From Gautieria morchelliformis (lineage: Eukaryota; Basidiomycota; Agaricomycetes; Gomphales; Gomphaceae), in NCBI GenBank assembly GCA_015179125.1, contig WHVA01000186.1:62001-126000 (forward strand): DNA of 64,000 nucleotides, read 5' to 3'. Below, in pieces: positions 54,652-64,000 of the stretch. Each line of letters opens with the position of its first letter. The stretch's first letter is position 1. Position numbers and translations under genes: made by a program. The notes beneath the pieces were generated by a model, which saw only the letters and a program-made list of their open reading frames with translations, did not search any database and was not told the origin of the DNA.

Positions 54652-55225
54652 CGCTGGAGGCATGGCAAAATTTCCTGGTTGTGGAAATGTACTGGAAATC
54701 TTGAGGATATTCCACATTTCTTCAACATTTCCCATCTTATGAAATTGGATGAAAATTTCAAGTTTTCTCAGAGTTTTTGACTTCAGGAAATCCTACAAAA
54801 ATTGTAAAATTATCACATCAAAATCTTCAAGAAACTCTCAGGAAACATTGAATTTCCTCCTCTATAAAACTAAATATTTAATAAAGTTTCCTCAGTTTGG
54901 AAATTCTATGAAAATGTTGGTTTGCTGAATATTTTCCGGGGAAACTTTGTAGAAACCAGTGTTTCTATAAAATTTCCTAACTGGGGAAATTTTAGCAAAT
55001 ATTTAGTTTCATGGAAGTGGAAATTCAATGTTTCCTGAGTGTTTCTTGAAGATTTTTAGGTGATAATTTTACAGTTTTTGAAGGCTTTCCTGCAGTCAAA
55101 AAACTCTGACAAAACATTAAATTTTCATCCAATTTCCTGAGCTGGGAAATTTTGAAGAAATGTGGAATATCCTCAGAATTTCCAGTTGATTTTCAAAGTC
55201 AGGAAATTTTGCCATGTCTCCAGTG
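54652..55225. mobile_element. Foldback MITE, copy 2
   Basis: The element is one long imperfect palindrome of 574 bp: the left arm (54652-54935) and right arm (55225-54945) match as reverse complements, sharing words such as TGAGGATATTCCACATTTCT, GAAATTGGATGAAAATTT and CAGAGTTTTTTGACT. Ends read CGCTGGAGGCATGGCAAAAT and, on the other strand, CACTGGAGACATGGCAAAAT. A 3-bp duplication TAC flanks it (54649-54651, 55226-55228). CACTG ends with a 3-bp duplication suggest a CACTA-type origin. It encodes nothing. Confidence 0.85.
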
Positions 55226-57350
55226 TACGGAGGGGCCTCTCCAAGCGACTGTGTGCCCAGTGGGTCAGCTAGGCAGTTCAGAGAGAGGAAGTAGCAGTCT
55301 GACCAGGACAATGCAAGACAGTGGGAGAGAACCTCAGATTCTAGGGGGATCGATAAGTTGGAGCCCGAGCGGCAAGCTTCAAAGACAAAGCAAGGGGAAC
55401 AGGAAGGGGCCGGGCTGGTGCATCCGGGTTCTTTGTGTTCCTTTCCTATCACTCTTTCTCCCCATGGTCCCTTTTGCATTTCCTTTGGTGTCCCTCTTTG
55501 GATTCTCTTTGCAATGCGTATCTTATTCGGGTGTTGTTTTGTCGGGTCCAATTCAACATGTGTGCGATGCCTGGTTGAGATGTGTTCCTTGGTGAGTCTT
55601 GACGCATGTCTCCAAGTTCTGGTATCATCCAGCGCCACCTACGTGTTGCGCGACGGGAAGTTGTGCTGTGAATGTGTGCTACTCAGCGTGATAATAAGGA
55701 CATAACAGCAGAGTTCAGTGATGTTTTGGGTCACCCTGCAGACGTGTATGACAGACTGAGCATCGACGCAATGCAGGTGTATTTGGAGACAAGCGTTGGT
55801 GGGGGTCTTCGGCATGAATGGTATGTGGACAAGGTAAAGTTGTGGAAAGGGGACTGAGTGTCAGTGATTCTTCTGAGCTCCGTAGCCAAGCGACGGCAAA
55901 CAAGCTAAGCGGTAAGTAACGTTGGTCTGCTCCGGATGCGAGTCTGCATGGTCAACGCGCTGAACACTTCAAGTAATGCAGGGTGAACGCACGCATATTA
56001 TAGCACCATCGTACCTCGAGTGCATCCTGGTTCCTTATCTGGCGATGCCCACAGCCCTCAGCATACAATGTCTTCTCTATTCAACGCCCACCCACCACCA
56101 TCGCGCACATGGACGACAATTGAGCTCGATGTTTGCTTTGTTCCATCAGTATCATCCTACGGCTTTCTCATAGCTTGTATGTTCCTCCCCCGCTCGCTGC
56201 CTTCAACTCCCTCGACTGCTTATGAGTCCCTATCAATAGGCGATGCAGAATCCGTCGTGTTGGTTCAACTAGGACACGAGCGTGTGATGGCTTCAATTCA
56301 GGACTGGGCACCGTCATGCACGCATCAGGAAAAACTGGGGATTTTATGGAATGGTACGTACCCTACGTAGGACTTGTAGGTGTGTAGGTTCCCTCCCTAT
56401 TATAATGTGCTCCGTAGTGCAGGCCCAATTTTGTAGTGTGCCATAGAACCATGTAGCTGCGGGCGGTATCTACCGTGGGTTACGGTAGTCACACATAATG
56501 CCGTGTGGTGTCTACAGTGGGCCACATCCCAGGGTATATTGGATTGAGGTGAGATGTAATTAATGCAGGTTCAGGGCTCAGGAGGCTTTAGGAGATAAGA
56601 TATCATTTCATAGTTAGATATTGGTCTATATAAGTACATAGGGGAAAAGGTGGCATGTGTATTCTTCATCGCGGATTGCCACAGCTGCTCATGCGAGCTT
56701 CGTGTGGTCAAAACGCAACTTCACAGTTTCCGGAACGTGGAACCCTGCCCTTATCAGGACGCTGTCAACCATTTAATGTTTGCTCCTCCGGGCCAAGTAC
56801 AAGGTGAAATCTAAAGATGTGATCAGAGGGGATACAGAGACTGAGCAGATGCAAGAGTTGAATGTATAAGCCAAAGCTGAGCCAGACACAGAGATGACCA
56901 GAGCATAGCAGGGAGACAGCACGGCCAGGAGCGATGGAGGCAGAGCTAATAGATGAGCCAGTCAGCAGCAGTGAGCAGAGCAAAATAGTCATTAATAGGG
57001 TAGTATTGACAGAGTTCTGGTAGCGCTCTCCGTGAATAATGATGGAGGAGTTGGTGGTGGGGAAAACGAACGGCCCCTTTGAGACCCGGGCATAGCGCAG
57101 TATTTCTATGGCGCGAACTATTTGGTGCTGTTGGGCACGAAACTTACGTGTCACGTGACACATGGGGGAGCATTTTTCGCTAAGTTGGTGATGCCCGTGC
57201 GAACAGCAACGCAGTTGGGCATGGTCGTGCACCATGGCATTGAATTCAAATGGATCTGTTAAAATTTGATTCTCTAGTCTCAATATACGGGCCTAATGAA
57301 CAGGCCACAAGTCTAGCAAATCGTCAGTTTGTATATGTATGACGCAAAGC
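55226..57350. other. Unassigned sequence, several short open frames
   Basis: Frames at 55152-55595, 55358-55705, 56020-56370 (+) and 56765-57283 (-) show no recognised domain. A GTCACGTGAC palindrome lies at about 57149. The stretch looks intergenic or decayed. Confidence 0.35.
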
Positions 57351-57665
57351 TCATGCAACCCCTCTGCATTGCGTGCGACTGACCGTCACGCGGGTCGCTT
57401 TGTCCCTAGATCCCAACACAATCCGCCTGCCATCCCGTGACAATGCAACAAAGTAGACCCACTTACGGTGACCTTTGAATGGCCCTCCAATGACATCGCC
57501 GGTCGTTACATCCCATACCCGAATGGTCCTGTCATACGATCTCAACATGATCCGCTTGCCGTCCCACGACACCACAACAGAGCTGACTGCGTCGGCCAGA
57601 TGCACACAAGGAGGCTCCGGCCCATCAAGGTTGGGGGAGTGGAGGGCTACTAGAGGCATGGACAA
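57351..57665 (-). pseudogene. WD40-repeat protein fragment
   Basis: The minus strand encodes one clear WD40 repeat, SSVVVSWDGKRIMLRSYDRT then IRVWDVTTGDVIGGPFKGH, and most of a second, VYFVALSRDGRRIVLGSRDK. WD40 blades form protein-binding propellers, and in Agaricomycetes this sequence type is common in NACHT-WD40 proteins. Only about one and a half blades remain, next to the copia element at 57743. Confidence 0.75.
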
Positions 57666-57737
57666 GACCGTCCCTGGAGCTAGAAAGCTGTAGGACCTAG
57701 TGCGGGCAGCAGCGCCACATACCGATCTGTGGTACTA

Positions 57738-57742
57738 CGTGG
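57738..57742. repeat. 5-bp target duplication of the copia element
   Basis: CGTGG at 57738-57742 and again at 62246-62250. Confidence 0.9.
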
Positions 57743-57866
57743 TGTTAGCGCAGTGATGTCTGAGTTCGGAGGAAGATAAGTGTGATCCTTCCTTTGAACT
57801 CAGCTGCGTTCTACTGTATAGCACCGAATGCTGACTAATACTCTGACTGTATCACATGATGCAACA
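57743..57866 (-). mobile_element. 3' LTR of the full-length copia element
   Basis: 124 bp, TGTTAGCGCAG to GATGCAACA as read on the plus strand. It differs from the other LTR at three positions, all transitions. A polypurine run (AAGGGGG) lies just upstream of it on the minus strand. Confidence 0.92.
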
Positions 57867-60800
57867 TACCCCCTTGATGCAGTCAGTCTGCGATCAGAAG
57901 AGTCCCATAGCGCGACGGTGCCGTTCTACTGATTCGCGAGGTAACACTTTCGTCAGTAAATCGGCCGGCATATCCTTCGTGGGCACATATCCGACTTGGA
58001 TGGCTCTCTGAGCAACCTTCTCCCGCAACCAGAAGTATCGGAGGTCCAGATGCTTCATCCGCCCGTGGTGCTCTGGATTGTTGGCAACAGTGAGTGCGGA
58101 TTGATTATCGATGTAGAGATGAGATGGCTCAGCAACCTTCGAACCGAGTTCGTCGAATAGGCTTCGCAGCCAGATGCTTTCAGTACCGGCGAGAGTTGCT
58201 GCCACAAACTCGGCTTCTGTTGTCGATAAGGTAACTATGTTTTGCAACTTGCTGGTCCAGCTAACCGTTCCGGTCCCGATCTTGATGAGGAAACCAGACG
58301 TCGAGCGACCGTTGTCTGGATTTCCTCCGTGATCGGCGTCCGTCCATGTTCGAAATATTTCACCTGTGTTATTTGGTGCGAATGTGAGTGCTAGATCAGT
58401 CATCCCCTTCAAATAACACAGAAGGTGTTTTACGGCCGCCCAGTGTGCTGGGCCCGGATTTGAGTTGAATCGAGCGAGGCATCCAACGGCATAGGCAATG
58501 TCAGGGCGGTTGGCAATGGCAAGATAGTTCAATGCTCCAACCGCATTCAAGTAAGGCAGGTTTTTCATTTCTGCTATCTCCTCCGGTGTAGATGGTCCCA
58601 TTGCTGAGCTGAGGTTTAATCCAGGGCTCATAGGCGTGAATACGGTTCGGCAGTCGGACATGTGGAATCGGTCGAGTAGTTCCTCGACATATTGTTTTTG
58701 TGAGAGTTTTAGCGTCTTCTGCAGGTGATCATACTGTACTTCCACACCTAGCAGTGATTTTGTTTCTCCCAAATCCTTCAATTTGAAGACTTTAGCTAGA
58801 CGGCCTTTGACCCTGTCAAGATCGTGTCTCGAGTTTGATACCAGGGTGAGATCATCAATGAAGACTGGTATAACGATCTTGACAGTCTCGCTTGTCCAGA
58901 TATAGACACTTGGGTCGGATTGGAGGCGAGTGAATCCCATGTTCTCAAGTGCTGATCCAAGCCACTCATACCACAGCCGTCCACTTTGCTTTAGTCCATA
59001 GAGCCCTTGCTTTAGCTTGCATACCCAGTCAGCACCCCCTTGATGATATCCCTCTGGTTGTTCCATATAGATTTGGGCGTTGTCGCCTAGGATCCCATTT
59101 AGGTACGCGTTCGAAATGTCTATAGATTCGATGTATGCTCCCTGAAGTGCCCCTTGCGCCAGTATTGTCCACAGGGCTGCCCATCGTGTGGTAGGGGCAA
59201 ACACCTCATTATAGTCGATGCCTGGTCGCTGGGTATAGCCTTTTGCTACCAGACGACTTTTGTATTTGTCCAGGGAACCGTCTGAGTTGAGTTTAATCCG
59301 GAATACCCATCGCGACCCAATGGCCTTTTCTCCAGGCGGCAGTCTCACCAACTCCCATGTCCCGTTGTCCAAGAGTGCTTGGATTTCAGCATCCGTAGAG
59401 TTCTTCCATAATGGTGCATCAGAGCGACGCATTGCCTCAGCGAACATTTTCGGGACACGATCATCTTTGATGGTTGCATTGAATGTCATTTCTGTAAGGT
59501 GAGATTAATTTTGCTCTGGTGATGTCCGATCCATAGTGTATGAATTCCAGGGCCTGGATTATTGAGGCTCTGGCTGTAGCACCCCCTTCAGGCCCAGGAT
59601 CGTCGTGATCGGGAGGTGGTCATGGTCGGAAAAAGGGGTCATGGAGATACCAATAATCGGGACGGGCGGGAGCTCTGCTGGATCGGCGGGGTTGCACGGG
59701 AGGTGCGGGTGGGGCGGGGTCTGGAGCTAGAACTGGCGGTTCGGGGGCGAGTGGGGCAGGGTGTGGAAGAACCGGCAGGTCTTGGTCAGGTTGGTCAGGA
59801 ATAGGAGGAGGGTGCACTTCATGGTGGGCATCTGGTGGGTCTGGGTCAGGCGGTGCAGCAATCTCAGTTTGGAGTAGGACAGGTGTTGATCTGAGCAAGC
59901 TTTGGGTAGGATCGCTAGTGGAGAGGCCTGGAAACTCGGTTTCGTTGAAGATAACGTCACGGGATATGATGATGCGCTTTGTAGTGGGATCGAGACAACG
60001 CCAACCTTTGTATCCATTTTCGAAGCCAAGATAGATGCATTTTCGAGATCTAGGCTGAAGCCCATCCCTTCCATCCTTCTGCACGTGAACATGCGCCGTA
60101 CAGCCAAAAGTGCGTAACATTCCCAGATCTGGCTTGTGGCCGTACCAGGCTTCGTATGGCGTCATGTCAGGTAGTGCAGAGGTTGGTGTGGCGTTGATAA
60201 TGCGGACTAATAGTTGTAGGGTGTCTCCCCACATTGATGCTGGTAGACGAGCCTGTTGCAGTAATGCAATCGTCCTTCAATGAGTGTGCGATTTGTTCGT
60301 TCCGAGATTCCGTTCTGTTGCGGCGTACCCTTCGTAGTGTGCTCATGAATTATCCCTCGGTGTTGGAAATGCTCGTCCCATTTCCGGCCTATGTGTTCCC
60401 CTCCTTTGTTGTCCCTGAATCTCCTCACTCATGATCCTGTTTGGTTTTCAGCAAACACCTCGTAGGAGTGATAGGCATCGAAGGCCTCGTCCTTTGATTT
60501 CAGGAGGTACACACATCGGAAGCGTGTGTGATCATCTGTAAAAGTTATCCAGTATCGATGACCAGACAGTGTGCGCACAGGGAGGGGTCCATGGACATCA
60601 GAGACGACAAGGTCGAGCGGTTTGGAAGTACAGCTTTCACTTCTTTTTGGGAATGGATCACGGTGTTGCTTCGCCGCAATGCACGGTTCGCAGATAGGCG
60701 GCATATTTGCATTGGAGTTCAAGTGTATCCCGCGGGCCATGTCATGTTTTAAGAGTCTTTCCAAACGGGATGACCCGATGTGTGCGAGTCGCCTGTGTAA

Positions 60801-62121
60801 CAAGGATCGATCTACAATGGGAGACGATGCGGAGAAGGCATATTCTGGGTTAGGGACAGTGTTTCCGGTTAGGAAACCAGTTCCGTTTCGCACCGTGGCG
60901 CAGGAACGTAATACTCCATCTTGGACAAATGAGATACGGCTTTGCACGATATTGACGGAAAAATTATGATGGGTGGTGAGGTGAAGAACGGCTAATAGAT
61001 TATTTTGGAGGGCTGGTACATGTAAAACATTTGAGAAAATGATGTCTTGTGCCATTTTCCCGTCAATTATAGGGGTGAATAGAATCTGCCCCTTTCCGGT
61101 CGAATAGACGACTTCATTTGTGGCTAATCGTATGGGAACGAGGTAAGGCTCGTAGTTTCGGAGCCAGTGTCGGTGTGGAGTCATATGACTCGTGGCTCCC
61201 ATGTCTGTGTTCCAGCATAAGTCAGCATCGTCGCTGTGGGAGGGGAAAGATAGCCGCAAACTTGCGTTTCCAGCGAGTTCCTGCATATTTTCGCTCTCTC
61301 TGGCTTGATTGGTGGCCTTTCCCTTGTCATTCTCTTCACTCCTGCATGCTGGTCTAAGCTCTGGATGAGCGATCCAGCAGCGATCTGCCAGGTGCCCTCG
61401 CTTCTTGCATACCGCGCACGTAGGTACAGTACCCTTTTTGCCTCGAGTTGTGGATAGTGCGGCGGCCGTTGAGATTGTAGAAGTGTGACGCTTCAGATCT
61501 TCATTTCGGAACGCCGTGGCCACTGTGGTACGGTCAAGGGTGCTGATCAAGAGGGGGGATGACGTGAAAGCCCCATATTCAGCTTGGTCGAGTCCTGTAA
61601 GTGCCACGTGTACGCCGATTTCGTCGATAATGTTTTGCATGGTAAGGGTATTTGGTGCAAGGGCTATGAGATCATTTGTAGCGGTATTGACGTGGGTGAT
61701 ATAGTCTGTAAGAGATTCGGCGTCGTCCTTTCGTACGTTTAGCAGTTTTTGCATCGCGTGGAATTGACTATTTGCGACTTGTGACTGGTGTGCTGTTTTT
61801 AATCTCTTCCACATCTCCACGGGATCGTCCATTACGCCTTCAACGTGGATGCATTGTGTGGGCGATAAGGATTTTAATAAGATGCCGGCCGCTTCCTCCT
61901 TTTTCAGTAGCCATTTCTCGGCCTCTGCTACGTCGGTTGGCCGTTTGAATTCTTCGGTGATAATTCGCCACGCATTGACAGTCATTAGTTTGCCTTGTAG
62001 CGCTACTGTCCAGACATTGTAGTTTGTACTTGTGAGCTTCGTGCTCTTCGTGCGGTTTTCCGCTTCTGAATCTGACATGGCGATGATCTATTCTTCGATT
62101 TACGGCGCGGGGCCCATAACC

Positions 62122-62245
62122 TGTTAGCGCAGTGATGTCTGAGTTCGGAGGAAGATAAGTGTGATTCTTCCTTCGAACTCAGCTGCGTTCTACTGTATAG
62201 CACCGAATGCTGACTAATACTCTGACTGTATCACATGACGCAACA
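62122..62245 (-). mobile_element. 5' LTR of the full-length copia element
   Basis: 124 bp, same ends as 57743-57866, followed by the target duplication CGTGG at 62246. Confidence 0.92.
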
Positions 62246-62250
62246 CGTGG

Positions 62251-62837
62251 AACCCAGAGTCAGCTACGTAGTTGACGTAGTCTACTAGTAGCGCCGGTGG
62301 CGCTGCGTAAATATGGCCGAATTACAAGCCGGAAGCGGCTGTTCCTGATGCGATGGTCCGTGAGCCAGGAGAGGGTTGCATGTCCGATGTACTTTCGATG
62401 TCCTGCCTGCCCATATAGTGCATGTCTGTCACGGAAGGTCGTTCTTCCTAAACATCATCACTGTCCCTCACACATCAAGGCTCGGGTTCACATCAGTATA
62501 CCGACCCTTACATAATTCACCGGTGCGTACTAATTTCCACCGCCACGTGTGATGAGTCGCAACCGGTAATGCGGCACCGCACGCTGCCGGGAGCCGAGAA
62601 TAGAAACAGGGGGTTGGATTCATTGGAGCAAGCGCGCGGTTCTCGGGTTGCAAGCTTCGCGGCTTCTGCTTCCTTAGCTGATTCGTGCCTTGTGGCGTTG
62701 GCAGCGAAGTGGTCTGGGCGCTTGACGTGAATCGAGCCCAAATAGGTATAGCCTATCAATGCATTTGATCGCCGATCGATCACTTCGATCACGAGCGCGA
62801 GCTCATCGCGGTACGCATACGTCACCGATGCATGCTC
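62251..62837. other. Unassigned sequence upstream of the secreted-protein candidate
   Basis: A minus frame at 62517-62840 is open but unmatched. This may be the promoter region of the gene at 62905. Confidence 0.4.
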
Positions 62838-62848
62838 CATATATAAGG
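62838..62848 (+). promoter_or_regulatory. TATA-like box
   Basis: CATATATAAGG lies about 58 bases before the ATG at 62905, a fitting distance for a fungal core promoter of a strongly expressed small gene. Confidence 0.5.
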
Positions 62849-62904
62849 CAGGCGAGCGGCATTCGTCTGCGCCCTACCCACCCGTCACTCGAATAGTACT
62901 CACC

Positions 62905-63148
62905 ATGCGCGTCATCTTCACCTCACTCGTTAGTGGGTTCCTCCTCGCTACAGTGGCTGCCGCTGCCCCCATGGTGAACCCTTCCCCGAAGAAGGTGAGC
63001 GTCTTTCTTCTTCATCATGATATGCAGCGTTGACTAAACTGCACGCGACGATGTTGCAGGCAGCGAGCTTGTAGACCCGGACAGTACCCAGCTCGATCCA
63101 CCCACCTGGTTCTATGCCGAGAGTCGGGGGTCGATATTCTCGCAGTCT
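62905..63148 (+). CDS. Candidate small secreted protein, 5' exons
   Basis: Exon 1 (62905-62994) encodes a classic signal peptide: MRVIFTSLVSG, a hydrophobic core FLLATVAAAA, then PMVNPSPKK. A GTGAGC donor follows; the intron has a GACTAAAC branch-like word. With the acceptor at 63062-63063, exon 2 (63064-63148) stays open and adds RACRPGQYPAR...LVLCRE...ILAV, giving a KKR cleavage-like site and cysteines, as in small secreted proteins of Agaricomycetes. With the acceptor four bases earlier the product ends after five codons. The 3' end is not resolved: a second donor GTGAGT lies at 63149. Confidence 0.5.
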
Positions 63149-63319
63149 GTGAGTCATCTTTGTCATCCCCAGCCCGCTGTGCCCGTTCTCCATCCACTAA
63201 CCGCCCTCCCCGCACCAACCGCCCGTCCATCCTCTTCGTGTACTATATATTTAGCTCCTTCAAGGAAGAGGGGCCGTGCTCGTCATCTTCATATCCTCTC
63301 TGCCTCTCCCGACGCCGGG
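63149..63319. other. Downstream of the secreted-protein candidate
   Basis: Pyrimidine-rich stretch that may hold the second intron and last exon of the gene at 62905; I could not fix an acceptor. Confidence 0.3.
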
Positions 63320-64000
63320 TTCGTATTCATTTTCGTATTCGTCTCCATATTTCATATCATAATGATTTGAACCCACACCCTCTCTCTCCCGTTCACCATT
63401 TCACTCCTAATCGCTTTCGGTTTCATTTCATTCGCAAGGTAAATCCCACCTCCAATCGCAAATTTATATAAATATCAAAGTCAACTCCGCACACATGTCT
63501 CCTTTCTTCTGCGAGCATAGGCACAATGAGCATTATATAATGAACTGGCAAGATTGTGATCTTCAGATTCGACACACTAAGCAGGGCAGCCGCAGATAGC
63601 GCACGTGTGGGAGCACGAAACGCGGGATAATTAGCTAAGGCGCCTAAAATTTCTCGGTGAATTCTGCCCTGCGCGTGGCGGCCACGTGTCCCGAGCCTCC
63701 TTCGGCTTCGGGTTCCTGGCTACATCTTACGTCACTTCCTCGTTCTCTTGGTAACTTGGCGCTGCGGCGCTTCTGTCCCTGTCACACGGAATTTGGCGCT
63801 GGGTGCTTCCAGTAATTGCCTTTTCTGTCGCTATGTGCCGGTAATAGCTCCGCTCCTGACATGCTTTACGGCGCAACCCCTTGCGTGTGCGCACTCTGTG
63901 GAGGCACGTTCGGACTTTCTGTTCTAGATTTTTCTCGCCGTCTGCAATCCTTTTTTATATTTGGTTTTACTTCTTGCTCCTCTCCATGTACACTAGATAG
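63320..64000 (-). repeat. Dispersed repeat S, copy 2 (inverted)
   Basis: Reverse complement of 50494-51238: shared words include TTTCATTTCATTCGCAAGGT, CAATCGCAAATTTATATAAA, GATAATTAGCTAAGGCGCC, GCGCAACCCCTTG and the terminal CATGTACACTAGATAG. The window ends inside or at the end of the repeat. Confidence 0.8.

Larger units (their letters stand above)
57743..62245 (-). mobile_element. Ty1/copia element, full length, LTR to LTR
   Basis: The 4503-bp element is bounded by two 124-bp LTRs and a perfect 5-bp duplication. Minus-strand parts: gag with zinc knuckle CAVCKKRGHLADRC (about 61400), protease with NTDMGATSHM (about 61200), integrase from HRRLAHIGSSRLERLLKH through the core to about 60000, and reverse transcriptase-RNase H (59489-57894, with FAPTTRWAALW, VIPVFIDDLTL and LSTTEAEFVAAT). 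A primer-binding-like GGTTATGGGCCC lies next to the 5' LTR. It looks whole in layout but is broken, with about three breaks between its long open stretches. LTR similarity of about 97.6 percent points to a fairly recent insertion. Confidence 0.93.

Noticed and set aside
54640-55230. Chance AT-rich low-complexity sequence
   Set aside because: The mirrored arms and TAC duplication show a real element, so the low-complexity reading was dropped.

Overview
The window reads as a transposon graveyard from a basidiomycete fungus, most likely an Agaricomycete. The evidence is short GT-AG introns of about 42-65 nt with CTAAY-type branch points, host-gene remnants of families I know from Agaricomycetes (a DUF3712-type protein, a DUF6533-type seven-helix membrane protein), many Ty3/gypsy chromoviruses, Ty1/copia elements, a tyrosine-recombinase retrotransposon, a Helitron piece, hAT sequence and foldback elements. 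Genus cannot be resolved. I saw no tRNA, rRNA or CRISPR and no clearly intact housekeeping gene. Most identifications rest on recalled family motifs, not on a search.

Layout. 1-2160: nothing recognised. 2168-5374 (-): broken tyrosine-recombinase retrotransposon, its recombinase split by a solo LTR with 5-bp target duplication. 5560-8420: two diverged copies of one repeat, the second packed with TGAGTCA sites. 8831-10388 (+): truncated LINE. 10389-14579: gypsy pol between two outward-facing LTRs. 15627-17330 (-): NRPS adenylation fragment whose end is tandemly repeated with a 242-bp period. 17937-24638 (-): Helitron piece joined to a gypsy element, each split by its own solo LTR. 25911-26230: LTR remnant. 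27064-27894 (-): decayed membrane-protein gene.

30061-40666 is the most striking region. A hAT transposon with matching 18-bp terminal inverted repeats and a nearly perfect 8-bp target duplication (GACCTCGC / GACATCGC) has grown to 10.6 kb. Its two transposase ends, zinc finger near 39.3 kb and dimerisation domain near 30.4 kb, both lie on the minus strand. Between them sit a foldback MITE, two large foldback elements with GCGCTGTCAGCGC-type repeats, exons of a host DUF3712 gene (one block inverted) and an unknown ORF. The two foldback elements bracket the host-gene exons, which recalls Drosophila FB elements that bracket and move host DNA.

40675-49340: a hypothetical spliced gene, a gypsy pol with 3' LTR abutting a copia tail, and a 5'-truncated copia. 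49345-49880: C-terminal pseudogene of ER HSP70 (BiP/Kar2). 50494-51238 and 63320-64000: inverted copies of one dispersed repeat. 51250-54225: broken gypsy. 54652-55225: second copy of the foldback MITE. 57743-62245 (-): full-length copia with 124-bp LTRs and target duplication. 62905-63148: start of a possible small secreted protein with a TATA-like box, the best candidate for a live host gene.
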